Of a DNA stretch of 48,658 nucleotides, positions 24,922-32,470 are shown piece by piece. Each line of letters begins with the position of its first letter. Within the stretch, counting starts at the first letter, position 1. Origin of the DNA: CAZVWV01 sp964631745. GTDB lineage: Bacteria; Bdellovibrionota_C; UBA2361; JBGSMV01. The notes beneath the pieces are model-generated. The model had not been told where the DNA came from, did not search any database, and saw nothing but the letters and a program-made list of their open reading frames with translations. Location: contig CAZVWV010000008.1 of assembly GCA_964631745.1 (NCBI GenBank), positions 1 to 48,658 of the forward strand, read 5' to 3'. The translations under genes and the position numbers were made by a program.

Positions 24922-26000
24922 CGGAAGCTGGGCAACACATCTTGCCCATCGCAGTCGATGCCATGGGCGGGGATTTTGGTAGCGATGTCGTCGTTGACGG
25001 CTCGGTAGAAGCTGCCCGTAGTTTCGGAATTCGTTCCATTCTCGTTGGAGATGAGGCTACTTTAAAAAGCCGACTAGATTTTCACAAACAGATTTCGGAC
25101 GACCTAGTTCAGATCCGGCATGCCTCACAGGTGGTCACCATGGAGGAGTCGCCGGGAAGCGCCCTGCGGGGCAAACCTCAAGCCTCGGTCCGCGTGGCCT
25201 TTGAGCTTGTCAAAAACGGTGAGGCCGCTGCGGTCGTCAGCACCGGCAACACTGGTGCAATCATGGGAGCAGGGGTTTTAACGTGTGGAACCTTACCTGG
25301 AATTGCGCGCCCTGCCATCGCTACCATGATCCCTAAGCCGGGCACGGAGATCCCTAGTATTATGCTGGATGTCGGCGCGAATGTGCAGTGTTCGGCCAAT
25401 CAGTTGGTGCAATTTGCTCTGATGGGCGAGGCCTATGCGCGCTGTCATCTTGGAATCGTCAAGCCACAGGTTGGGTTGCTGTCGAACGGAACGGAATCGT
25501 CAAAGGGCACCGATATAGTACGTTTGGCTCGTGAAACTTTAGCGCGCATGTCCCAGATTAATTTTATCGGATACGTAGAAGGGCGCGATATTTTTAGCCA
25601 GAGTGTGGACGTGTTGGTTTGCGATGGCTTCGTTGGCAATGTAGTTCTAAAAGCGCTTGAAGGTGGTATGCAGGCCGCATTTAAAGAGATAAAGCGTGTA
25701 TCTTCTAAATCGCTTTGGGGCCGCTTGGGGGCATTAGCGCTTGGTCCATCTCTTAAACATCTGGGTGAGGATAAGTTCGATCCGGATAGCTTTGGCGGGG
25801 CACCGCTGCTTGGGTTGGATGCGCTTGGATTAGTGTGTCACGGATCGGCTAAATCCAGAGCAGTGCTGAACGCCGTGCGCACTGCTCACGAGCTGGTTCG
25901 GCACAGGTTGGTTCCAACCATAATGGAGGCGCTCAATTCTTTGAATGGGGCAGATACCAGCGTAACCAGCGTACGGACTTCAAATGGGATGGAGAACTAG
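24918..26000 (+). CDS. plsX: Phosphate acyltransferase PlsX
   Basis: Converts acyl-ACP to acyl-phosphate, the acyl donor for PlsY in phospholipid synthesis; a peripheral membrane enzyme of 360 residues. Family motifs are clear: IAVDAMGGDFGSDVVV at the start, STGNTGAIMGAGVLTCG near 110, LDVGANVQC, then LLSNGTESSKGTD and DGFVGNVVLKALEG. The GTG start at 24918 overlaps the rpmF stop (GTGA), implying coupling. The stop codon lies inside the left terminal repeat of element D. fabH and fabD, which often follow plsX, are missing; element D and then fabG follow instead. Confidence 0.95.
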   Translation: MTEAGQHILPIAVDAMGGDFGSDVVVDGSVEAARSFGIRSILVGDEATLKSRLDFHKQISDDLVQIRHASQVVTMEESPGSALRGKPQASVRVAFELVKNGEAAAVVSTGNTGAIMGAGVLTCGTLPGIARPAIATMIPKPGTEIPSIMLDVGANVQCSANQLVQFALMGEAYARCHLGIVKPQVGLLSNGTESSKGTDIVRLARETLARMSQINFIGYVEGRDIFSQSVDVLVCDGFVGNVVLKALEGGMQAAFKEIKRVSSKSLWGRLGALALGPSLKHLGEDKFDPDSFGGAPLLGLDALGLVCHGSAKSRAVLNAVRTAHELVRHRLVPTIMEALNSLNGADTSVTSVRTSNGMEN

Positions 26001-26149
26001 TACGCTGGAACACAAGTTTCTGCACATGCGAGGGGTTTTGTGACCAGCGTACTAGGTTATTGTCCCTCCGGGGGTTCCTCCTACGTCGGAATAGTGCAGC
26101 TTTTGACTGGGGGCGGTAAGTGGTAAAATTTGTGTTCCGCTGCACTAGT
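25996..26149. repeat. Fold-back element D between plsX and fabG
   Basis: A 154-bp element with terminal inverted repeats: ACTAGT, a short variable part, then GGAACACAA and TTT on the left (25996-26019), and the complementary version on the right (26126-26149), 19 of 24 positions matching. Each end also carries its own hairpin (AGTACGCTGG with CCAGCGTACT, and TAGTGCAGC with GCTGCACTA). The plsX TAG lies inside the left terminal repeat. No coding capacity; no obvious target duplication. Confidence 0.75.
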
Positions 26150-26186
26150 CTGATAATCGCGGGATATTGGGAGGAGCAATAGAATT

Positions 26187-26936
26187 ATGGAAAAAGTCTT
26201 GTCTGGAAAAGTTGCGCTGGTTACAGGAGGTTCTCGCGGAATCGGGCGCGCCGTCTGCGTGAAATTAGCTGCGTTAGGTGCAAGAGTATTCGTAAACTAT
26301 AGTTCGAGTCCTGAGTCGGCGCAGGAAACAGTTGCGCTCTGTAAAGGACACGAGGCCGTTGCCGAGTCAATCGGGTTTAACGTGGGCGACAGTGCGCAAG
26401 TTGATCAGGCCTTCGATAAGATTAAGAGCAGTGCTGGTGGGGTTGATATTCTGGTGAATAACGCCGGAATCTCAAGAGATGGACTCTTAATGCGCATGAA
26501 AGACGAAGATTGGGCGCAAACATTGAATACCAATTTGACAGGGTCATTTTACTGCGCGCGCGCAGCTTCTAAGCAGATGCTTAGAGCAAAGAAAGGAGCC
26601 ATAGTTAATATTAGCTCAGTAGTGGGTGAGATGGGCAACGCGGGCCAAGCGGCTTACGTAGCATCTAAAGCTGGACTGATTGGGCTTACAAAATCCATGG
26701 CGCGAGAGTTGGGCTCGAGAAATATTACCGTTAATGCAATCACCCCCGGCTTTATCGAAACAGATATGACCAGCGCTTTAGACGAAAAGGTAAAGGAAGG
26801 GCATTTAAGCGTGATACCGCTCGGGCGTTACGGACAAGCAGAGGAGGTTGCCGAGCTTGTAGCCTTCTTAGCGAGCCCCAATGCAACCTACCTAACGGGC
26901 CAGGTGATAGGAATTAATGGCGGAATGTACATGTAG
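26187..26936 (+). CDS. fabG: 3-oxoacyl-[acyl-carrier-protein] reductase
   Basis: NADPH-dependent ketoreductase of fatty acid elongation, 249 residues, short-chain dehydrogenase fold. TGGSRGIG near residue 13 is the cofactor loop, and NNAG is present near 91. The catalytic Ser lies in NISSVVGEMG (~142), and YVASK (~156-160) supplies Tyr and Lys. Its C-terminus ends in NGGMYM as expected. GGGAGGAG is the ribosome binding site. The TAG stop overlaps the first bases of element A copy 1. acpP follows after ~456 bp. Confidence 0.95.
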   Translation: MEKVLSGKVALVTGGSRGIGRAVCVKLAALGARVFVNYSSSPESAQETVALCKGHEAVAESIGFNVGDSAQVDQAFDKIKSSAGGVDILVNNAGISRDGLLMRMKDEDWAQTLNTNLTGSFYCARAASKQMLRAKKGAIVNISSVVGEMGNAGQAAYVASKAGLIGLTKSMARELGSRNITVNAITPGFIETDMTSALDEKVKEGHLSVIPLGRYGQAEEVAELVAFLASPNATYLTGQVIGINGGMYM

Positions 26937-27184
26937 GGGCTTCTCAAAACGGCCGGGTAAAGTGCAGGCGGCGGTGTAGTGGAGCGCCGACGGACGACTC
27001 GTCGGCCGGTGGTTATAGTGGCATTATCGTTTAGGGCGTAGCCACCACCTGCTCGCACCGGCTGCTGCCTGTCGGCCTAAGAATTTGTGCCGCCCCGTGG
27101 CACCGGCCGACGAGTCGCCTGCGCTCCATAATATCCGTTCTCTGCGCCGCGTTTGTAATTTACCCGGGGTTTTTGAGCAGCTAC
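26933..27184 (-). mobile_element. MITE-like fold-back element A, copy 1
   Basis: A 252-bp element with no coding capacity, a reverse-oriented relative of copy 2 at 45759-45999. Read on the minus strand it runs closely alongside copy 2, including GCTCAAAAACCCCGGG at the outer end, the block GAGCAGGTGGTGGCTACGCC and CTAAACGATAATGCCACTAT, and two inner CCGACGAGTCG palindromes. The left end (near 26933) is degenerate and overlaps the fabG stop codon. No target duplication is evident, so it is probably the older copy. The remainder of 27185-27392 is AT-rich promoter sequence for acpP. Confidence 0.85.
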
Positions 27185-27287
27185 CGAAAGCGCATCTAAC
27201 CATATAATATCATTGTATATATTCGAATTTAATAGATGCTGATTCCCCGAATTGCATAATTTTTAATAGTTTTTAAGCTCTCGCGTA

Positions 27288-27316
27288 TTGACTCTTGCCC
27301 TGATTAAATTTTAAAT
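27288..27316 (+). promoter_or_regulatory. Candidate acpP promoter
   Basis: TTGACT (27288-27293) and TTAAAT (27311-27316) are separated by 17 bases. An AT-rich stretch upstream (27250-27275) could act as an UP element, fitting the high expression expected for acyl carrier protein. Confidence 0.55.
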
Positions 27317-27392
27317 CTTGTGTTCATGAAGCACCCGTCGGATAAAGTCGATTGAGGTTAGGTGCACTTTTGTAATTTAAGGAGATAGTGGA

Positions 27393-27635
27393 ATGGCATC
27401 CGAAGATATTGCTGAGCGCGTAAAAGCCAAGATTGTCGAACAACTTGGTGTGGGCATTGAGGAGGTCACTCCCGAAGCATCTTTCATTGAAGACCTCGGC
27501 GCAGATTCCCTTGATATTGTCGAATTGATTATGGCGCTCGAAGAGGATTTCAATATCGAAATTCCTGATGAGGACGCTGAAAAGATTCAGACAGTTAAAG
27601 ACGTAATCGCTTATATAGAAGAGCGTCAGGGTTAA
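27393..27635 (+). CDS. acpP: Acyl carrier protein
   Basis: An 80-residue, strongly acidic carrier of fatty acyl intermediates. The phosphopantetheine attachment Ser is at residue 39 in GADSLDIVELIMALEE, the canonical DSLD motif. A clear AAGGAGATA ribosome binding site precedes the ATG. fabF is not adjacent; glyA comes next, about 230 bp downstream with its own promoter. Confidence 0.97.
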   Translation: MASEDIAERVKAKIVEQLGVGIEEVTPEASFIEDLGADSLDIVELIMALEEDFNIEIPDEDAEKIQTVKDVIAYIEERQG

Positions 27636-27669
27636 TCGTACCCTCAATTCTTTCAGTTAGACCAACTAT

Positions 27670-27698
27670 TTGGACTTTTGAGCCTAGCATAGTATACT
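27670..27698 (+). promoter_or_regulatory. Candidate glyA promoter
   Basis: TTGGAC (27670-27675) and TATACT (27693-27698) are separated by 17 bases. Transcription would start near 27705, giving a ~160-nt leader containing the structured region at 27707-27850. Confidence 0.6.
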
Positions 27699-27706
27699 TG
27701 CAGCTC

Positions 27707-27850
27707 ATAGTGCGCCACATAAGTTGCTTACAATTCGACGGATATGCGGCGCACTATTTGTTGTTTTGCCTCTCTCCGGTCGGCGTTATAGTAGGTTGCA
27801 TAACTTTGAGTCGCTTCAATTTGTAAGGTAAGTTATGCAACCTACTATAA
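27707..27850 (+). promoter_or_regulatory. Structured glyA leader with two hairpins
   Basis: Hairpin 1: ATAGTGCGCC (27707-27716) pairs with GGCGCACTAT (27748-27757), followed by a T-rich stretch. Hairpin 2: a perfect 21-bp stem, arms 27786-27806 and 27830-27850 (TTATAGTAGGTTGCATAAC and its complement), with a 23-base loop. It ends directly at the AAGGAGG ribosome binding site of glyA (27851). Spacing suggests control of termination and/or translation initiation. I could not match it to the glycine, THF or SAH riboswitch consensus by eye. Confidence 0.6.
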
Positions 27851-27865
27851 AAGGAGGGCATTTGT

Positions 27866-29146
27866 ATGCCTAATGATCGTTCAAATCTGGCCATTGAACA
27901 GAGTTTACGTGAGCGGGATACAGAGATATTCTCTCTGATCCGCAGAGAGACTGAACGTCAGGAGTTCGGCCTCGAGATGATCCCAAGCGAGAACTTCGTA
28001 AGCGAAGCAGTGCTTGAGGCTAATGGATCTACCCTAACTAATAAATATGCGGAAGGGCTGCCGGGGCATCGCTATTACGGCGGCTGCGAAGTTGTCGATC
28101 ATGTTGAGAATATCGCCCGCGAACGCGCTCTGAAGATCTTTGGCGCTGATTTCATAAACGTGCAGCCGCATTCGGGCGCGCAGGCTAATCAGGCCTGTTT
28201 TGAGGCGTTGTTAAATAGGGGTGATACCGTGATGGGGATGCGCCTTGATCAAGGCGGTCACCTTACGCATGGGAGTCCCGTAAATTTCTCCGGCAAACAT
28301 TATAAAATCGTGGCTTACGGAGTGCGCGAGAATGATCAGTTGATAGATTCCGAGCAGGTCTGGGCCTTGGCGCGAGAGCACAGACCAAAGATGATTATAT
28401 GCGGCGCCTCAGCTTACTCACGACGCATCGACTTTGAGATGTTTCGAAAGGTGGCAGATGAGGTCGGTGCATATCTGATGTCAGATATCGCCCACTACGC
28501 CGGGCTTGTGGCTGCTGGGGAGTATCCCACGCCCGTTCCGCATTCTGATATCGTAACCAGCACCACCCATAAGACTCTGCGGGGTCCCCGTTCGGGAATT
28601 ATTATGGGGCGAAGCGCTCACGAAAAGAAGGTTAACAAAGCGGTATTTCCAGGATTACAAGGTGGGCCGCATATGCACACTATTGCCGCTAAAGCTGTGG
28701 CGTTCAAAGAAGCGCTCGATCCTGCTTTTAAGACTTATGCCAGAAATGTCATAGAGAACGCGCAGACCCTCTCGGCTGAACTCATAAAACTTGGATTTCG
28801 CATTGTTTCCGGCGGAACTGATTCGCATCTGCTTGTGGTTGATCTTAGGCCAGCAGATGTGACCGGCAAGGAAGCCGAAGAGTGTTTGGATAAAGTCGGT
28901 ATCACCGTTAACAAGAACACTATACCGTTTGATCCTAAACCCCCAACCGTTTGCAGTGGTATCCGTATCGGCACACCGGCCTTGACCACGCGCGGGTTCA
29001 AGAAATCCGATATGAGCACGGTGGCGCAGTTGATTAGCCGTGCCGTCCAAGACAGAGGGGACGCTACCAAGTTGCAACTCGTAAGAGAGGAGATCAGATC
29101 TCTGGCCGAGAAGTTTCCGTTGTATAGACACAGGCTAGTTAGCTAA
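27866..29146 (+). CDS. glyA: Serine hydroxymethyltransferase
   Basis: PLP enzyme interconverting serine and glycine with tetrahydrofolate, the main source of one-carbon units. 426 residues. EMIPSENFVSEAVLEA near 32 and the YAEGLPGHRYYGGCE segment form the substrate site, DIAHYAGLV near 210 precedes the PLP site, and STTHKTLRGPRSG near 235 holds the Schiff-base Lys. AAGGAGG is the ribosome binding site. The stop overlaps the nrdR ATG by one base (TAATG). The gene starts the glyA-nrdR-ribE-ribBA operon. Confidence 0.97.
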   Translation: MPNDRSNLAIEQSLRERDTEIFSLIRRETERQEFGLEMIPSENFVSEAVLEANGSTLTNKYAEGLPGHRYYGGCEVVDHVENIARERALKIFGADFINVQPHSGAQANQACFEALLNRGDTVMGMRLDQGGHLTHGSPVNFSGKHYKIVAYGVRENDQLIDSEQVWALAREHRPKMIICGASAYSRRIDFEMFRKVADEVGAYLMSDIAHYAGLVAAGEYPTPVPHSDIVTSTTHKTLRGPRSGIIMGRSAHEKKVNKAVFPGLQGGPHMHTIAAKAVAFKEALDPAFKTYARNVIENAQTLSAELIKLGFRIVSGGTDSHLLVVDLRPADVTGKEAEECLDKVGITVNKNTIPFDPKPPTVCSGIRIGTPALTTRGFKKSDMSTVAQLISRAVQDRGDATKLQLVREEIRSLAEKFPLYRHRLVS

Positions 29147-29682
29147 TGAAATGCCCCAAATGTCATTCTGAAGTTTTACATGTGATTGACACGCGCGCGG
29201 ATGAAAGCGCTATTCGGCGCAGACGTGAGTGTGGAGTTTGCGCGTTTAGATTCACGACTTTTGAGCGGCTGGAGTTAGCATTACCGATGGTCGTCAAAAA
29301 AGATGGCCGGCGCGAGAAATACGATCGCAGCAAAATTGAAGCGGGAATAGTACGGGCCTGTGAAAAGCGACCGGTCAGCGTTGAGGTGATCGACAAGATT
29401 ATAGAGACCATAGAGTTTCGTTTAAGCGAATTGCCACTTAAAGAGGTATCGAGTCGTCAGATTGGTGATATTTTAATGGACGGCTTAAAGCAAGTCGACC
29501 AGATCGCTTACGTCAGGTTCGCTTCTGTGTACCGAGAGTTTTCCGATATTAGTCAGTTTGTTGATGCTTTGCAGAGTCTTTCTGAGCGCAAGCGTGTGAA
29601 AAATAATAAGCAGCCTCAAGTTGCAAAAGGCACCCCTAAGAAACACCACAAAAAGACCGGCGTAACTAGGGCGTCAAGATAG
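29146..29682 (+). CDS. nrdR: Transcriptional repressor NrdR
   Basis: Zinc-finger/ATP-cone repressor of ribonucleotide reductase genes that senses (d)ATP. A zinc ribbon (C3, C6, C29, C32; CPKC...CGVC) is followed by an ATP-cone from about residue 48 (VVKKDGRREKYDRSKIEAGI). The protein has 178 residues instead of the usual ~150, because of a basic C-terminal tail (KRVKNNKQPQVAKG...KKHHKKTG). It is coupled to glyA by a one-base overlap and starts a riboflavin gene cluster, a common context for nrdR. Confidence 0.95.
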   Translation: MKCPKCHSEVLHVIDTRADESAIRRRRECGVCAFRFTTFERLELALPMVVKKDGRREKYDRSKIEAGIVRACEKRPVSVEVIDKIIETIEFRLSELPLKEVSSRQIGDILMDGLKQVDQIAYVRFASVYREFSDISQFVDALQSLSERKRVKNNKQPQVAKGTPKKHHKKTGVTRASR

Positions 29683-29684
29683 AT

Positions 29685-30281
29685 ATGTTCTCAGGAATCG
29701 TAGAATCGTTAGGTGAAGTGCTGGAATTTAACCCAACAAAAGCGCCTGCACGGCTTGTGCTGAAGACGAAGATTGAGTTTGATACAAACGATCTTAAAAT
29801 TGGTGATTCGGTGTGCGTCTCCGGAGTGTGTTTAACCGTTGTTAGGCGCGAGCCAGGTCTTTTGGCGTTTGATTTGGTGGCAGAGACCGTACGCTGTTCG
29901 ATCTTTCAGGCGATAGGTGCTGGCTCACGAGTGAATTTAGAGAGATCGCTCAAGGTCGGTGATCGCTTAAATGGGCACTTCGTGTTTGGCCATGTGGACA
30001 GCGTTACACGGCTAACGGCGCGTGAGGATGATCAGAACTGTTTGAAATTAGTGTTTGAATTACCAAAAGCGTTGCGGGCCTATATTGTTCCGAAGGGCTC
30101 AATCTCCATTTCAGGGGTATCGTTGACGGTGGGCGAGGTTTCTCCGGAGCGCTTTTGCGTTTACATTATCCCCCATACCGCAGAGGTTACCACACTTGGC
30201 GCACTTCAAGCCGAGGATTTAGTGAATTTAGAGATTGATATGTTGGCGCGTTACGTTTTGAGGGAGAACGCTGCGGCGTAA
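29685..30281 (+). CDS. ribE: Riboflavin synthase, alpha subunit
   Basis: Dismutates two 6,7-dimethyl-8-ribityllumazines into riboflavin. 198 residues with two lumazine-binding repeats: the first begins MFSGIVESLGEV with a VSGVCLTVV strand near 44-52, the second begins near 105 (FGHVDSVTRLT) with ISGVSLTVGEV near 143. It starts 2 bp after the nrdR stop. It lacks a neighbouring ribD or ribH. Confidence 0.95.
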   Translation: MFSGIVESLGEVLEFNPTKAPARLVLKTKIEFDTNDLKIGDSVCVSGVCLTVVRREPGLLAFDLVAETVRCSIFQAIGAGSRVNLERSLKVGDRLNGHFVFGHVDSVTRLTAREDDQNCLKLVFELPKALRAYIVPKGSISISGVSLTVGEVSPERFCVYIIPHTAEVTTLGALQAEDLVNLEIDMLARYVLRENAAA

Positions 30282-30287
30282 CGAGGC

Positions 30288-31493
30288 ATGTCAGAATTCC
30301 TTGCGCCATTTGAACAGGTCTTAGAGGCTATCAAGGCCGGGCAGATGGTTATCATGGTTGACCACGAGTCGCGCGAGAACGAAGGCGACCTGGTGTTAGC
30401 GACGGAATGTTTATCGGAAAGCGCGCTGGCCTTTATGATGCGCGAAGCGCGTGGGCTGATCTGCATGAGCTTATCAAAAGAGGTAGCGGAGCGGCTAAAC
30501 TTACCTTTGCAAGTGGTTAATAATAATTCACCCTTTAATACTCCTTTTACCGTGAGCGTTGACCATCGCGCCGTTGCCAATCAAGGCGTAAGCGCCAGCG
30601 CTCGCCTGTTTACGATGCAGAAGTTGTTAGACCTTGACGCGAAGCCGGATGATTTTATAGCGCCGGGGCATGTCTTTCCGTTGATCGCAAATGAGCGCGG
30701 GGTACTTGGCCGACGGGGGCAGACTGAGGGGTCGTATGATCTGGCACGTTTTGCAGGCTTTGCGCCCTCTGGAGTAATCTGTGAGATCATGAACTCTGAT
30801 GGCAGTATGGCCCGTGGAGAGGCGCTTAAGGCTTTTGCCAGCAAACACGGACTTTTAATCACGAGTGTAGAAGAGGTCCTGCGCTATCGTGTGCAACATG
30901 ACACGCGCGTCAGAAAAGTAACTGAATCGAGTTTGGAGACAGACTACGGAGCTTTCCAAGTTTCTGTTTTTGTCGATGACGTTTTAAATAAAGAGCATCT
31001 GGCTCTTTGCTACGGAGATATAAGCAAAGCGGCGGAGCCTGGGCTCTTGGTGCGACTGCATTCGGAATGCTTAACAGGGGATGTTTTTGAAAGTGAGCGT
31101 TGCGACTGCGGCGAGCAGCTTAGTTTGGCGATGCAACGCATCGTACAGGAAGGCGCCGGACTAGTACTTTATTTAAGACAAGAGGGCCGTGGCATCGGGC
31201 TCTCAAACAAAGTTAGGGCCTATGAGCTTCAAGATCACGGCGCCGACACAGTTGAAGCCAACATTAAATTGGGCTTTAAACCAGACGAGCGCGACTTCGC
31301 CGTAGCCGGAAAAATTCTTGATTGTTTCGGGATCAAGAGAATCAGATTAATGACTAATAATCCTAAAAAAATAGATGCGCTAGTGCAGCACGGCATCCAG
31401 GTAATGGAGCGCATGCCCCTACACGCGCCGCTGAACGAGCATGTTGCCGGATATATCAAGACCAAGCGCGAAAAGCTTGGACATTGGGTGTGA
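30288..31493 (+). CDS. ribBA: Bifunctional DHBP synthase / GTP cyclohydrolase II
   Basis: Supplies both riboflavin precursors. Residues ~1-205 form 3,4-dihydroxy-2-butanone 4-phosphate synthase (DHESRENEGDLVLATE near 25; QTEGSYDLARFAG near 145). Residues ~210-400 form GTP cyclohydrolase II, with HSECLTGDVFESERCDCGEQ holding the zinc Cys and LRQEGRGIGLSNKVRAYELQ the catalytic site. At 401 residues both halves are complete. Starts 6 bp after ribE; no terminator is visible after it. Confidence 0.96.
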   Translation: MSEFLAPFEQVLEAIKAGQMVIMVDHESRENEGDLVLATECLSESALAFMMREARGLICMSLSKEVAERLNLPLQVVNNNSPFNTPFTVSVDHRAVANQGVSASARLFTMQKLLDLDAKPDDFIAPGHVFPLIANERGVLGRRGQTEGSYDLARFAGFAPSGVICEIMNSDGSMARGEALKAFASKHGLLITSVEEVLRYRVQHDTRVRKVTESSLETDYGAFQVSVFVDDVLNKEHLALCYGDISKAAEPGLLVRLHSECLTGDVFESERCDCGEQLSLAMQRIVQEGAGLVLYLRQEGRGIGLSNKVRAYELQDHGADTVEANIKLGFKPDERDFAVAGKILDCFGIKRIRLMTNNPKKIDALVQHGIQVMERMPLHAPLNEHVAGYIKTKREKLGHWV

Positions 31494-31505
31494 CGGGGGG
31501 TGAAT

Positions 31506-31604
31506 GTGCCAACTAGTCAGAAAGTAAGGGTCGAGAAAGGAAGGATAAGAATAGGAAAACCAATCATCCCCGACAATATCAACGAGTTCCGCAAAGAGAA
31601 TTAA
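31506..31604 (+). CDS. Possible 32-residue small ORF
   Basis: A GTG start preceded by a G-rich stretch (GGGGGG near 31494-31499) leads to a short, basic peptide containing RIRIGKPIIPDNINEFRKEN. It could be a small protein, an antitoxin-tail remnant or chance. It lies between ribBA and the higBA promoter. Low support; no family recognised. Confidence 0.25.
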   Translation: MPTSQKVRVEKGRIRIGKPIIPDNINEFRKEN

Positions 31605-31678
31605 AAGTATATTTAAGCTAGTTTAAGTAGAGGCCCTAGCGTGGTGGTTTTTGTGGAGAGGAGAGGCCTGGGGGTGTC

Positions 31679-31708
31679 TTGACACGCTATCCTGGATAGT
31701 GGTACATT
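31679..31708 (+). promoter_or_regulatory. higBA promoter with palindromic operator
   Basis: TTGACA (31679-31684) and TACATT (31703-31708) are separated by 18 bases that contain a perfect palindrome, CTATCC-T-GGATAG (31687-31699). A HigA dimer bound there would block RNA polymerase, the usual autorepression of this toxin-antitoxin type. Confidence 0.65.
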
Positions 31709-31715
31709 AATCATA

Positions 31716-32006
31716 GTGATTAAGAACTTTCGTAATAGAGCTTCCCTGGAAATTGCTCAAGGGATTGACAGTAGCGAGAGTAGGCGGCTCTTGCCGATTA
31801 ATTTACACAAAGTGGCACGTATTAAACTGGCCGCCCTGAATCGAGCCAAAAATCTGTCGGACCTTTTTGTCCCAGGTTGGCGGCTGGAAAAACTAAGAGG
31901 GGATCGCAGTGGGCAGCATAATATACGGATTAACAAGCAGTTTCGAGTTTGTTTTGTTTGGGTGAAAGAGGGGCCATTTGATGTTGAGATAGTGGATTAC
32001 CATTAA
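31716..32006 (+). CDS. higB: HigB-type toxin (RelE superfamily mRNA interferase)
   Basis: Ribosome-dependent mRNA-cleaving toxin, 96 residues. The family signature covers most of it: the start IKNFRN, then a C-terminal stretch WRLEKLRGDRSGQHNIRI followed by QFRVCFVWVKEGPFDVEIVDYH, the canonical HigB ending. The GTG start at 31716 is supported by the conserved MIK-FR beginning, though no Shine-Dalgarno sequence is visible. The toxin precedes the antitoxin, as is usual for HigBA. Confidence 0.92.
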   Translation: MIKNFRNRASLEIAQGIDSSESRRLLPINLHKVARIKLAALNRAKNLSDLFVPGWRLEKLRGDRSGQHNIRINKQFRVCFVWVKEGPFDVEIVDYH

Positions 32007-32034
32007 GGCGAATCTTTTAGAGAATGAGAGAACC

Positions 32035-32331
32035 ATGAAAAATAAATTTAAAAAAGATTTTTTTATAGCAGTTCATCCAGGTGAGGTTCTGCAAGACATT
32101 ATAGATGGCAGTGACCTAACGCAGCTAGGTCTAGCTAAGCATATCGGAGTGAAGCACTCAGTCATCAATGAGATTTGTAGATGCAAGAGAGGAATCAGTG
32201 CCGAGATGGCCGTGAAATTGTCCCAGGCTCTTAATCAATCGCCCGACTTCTGGATGGGGCTTCAGGCCGAATGGGAACTCTCGCAGGTGCTGAAGCACGA
32301 AAGCATTGAACCAATGAAGTTACGGGCTTGA
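32035..32331 (+). CDS. higA: HigA-type antitoxin (Xre-family HTH)
   Basis: A 98-residue DNA-binding antitoxin that should neutralise the HigB protein and repress the operon. Signature phrases include VHPGEVLQDII, the HTH segment LGLAKHIGVKHSVINEICRCKRGISAEMAVKLSQAL, and the HigA-type ending PDFWMGLQAEWEL. It starts 28 bp after higB. The stop codon directly abuts palindrome F. Confidence 0.93.
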   Translation: MKNKFKKDFFIAVHPGEVLQDIIDGSDLTQLGLAKHIGVKHSVINEICRCKRGISAEMAVKLSQALNQSPDFWMGLQAEWELSQVLKHESIEPMKLRA

Positions 32332-32412
32332 GGGATATGGCGTACGGTTGCCCGGCGAACCTGACAGCGAGCGCTTCGTGGCTCGCTACATTGAGCGGGG
32401 GCCCATATCCCT
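32331..32412. repeat. Palindromic element F after higA
   Basis: An 82-bp structure: perfect 10-bp outer arms (AGGGATATGG at 32331-32340, CCATATCCCT at 32403-32412) and an inner 7-bp hairpin (AGCGAGC 32366-32372 with GCTCGCT 32381-32387). It begins with the last base of the higA stop codon. No T-tract follows, so it may be a small repeat element rather than a classical terminator. Confidence 0.6.
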
Positions 32413-32470
32413 GATGTCGGCAAACATAAACGGTAATTTGACTGAAAGGTGACGCCAGCCCACTTCTTTC

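Noticed and set aside
27324..27647. Minus-strand open frame of ~107 codons over acpP
   Set aside because: It is the antisense shadow of acpP, which has a ribosome binding site and a clear family match.
29685..29700. FMN riboswitch in front of ribE
   Set aside because: The nrdR-ribE gap is only 2 bp, which leaves no room for an aptamer, and none is visible before glyA either.
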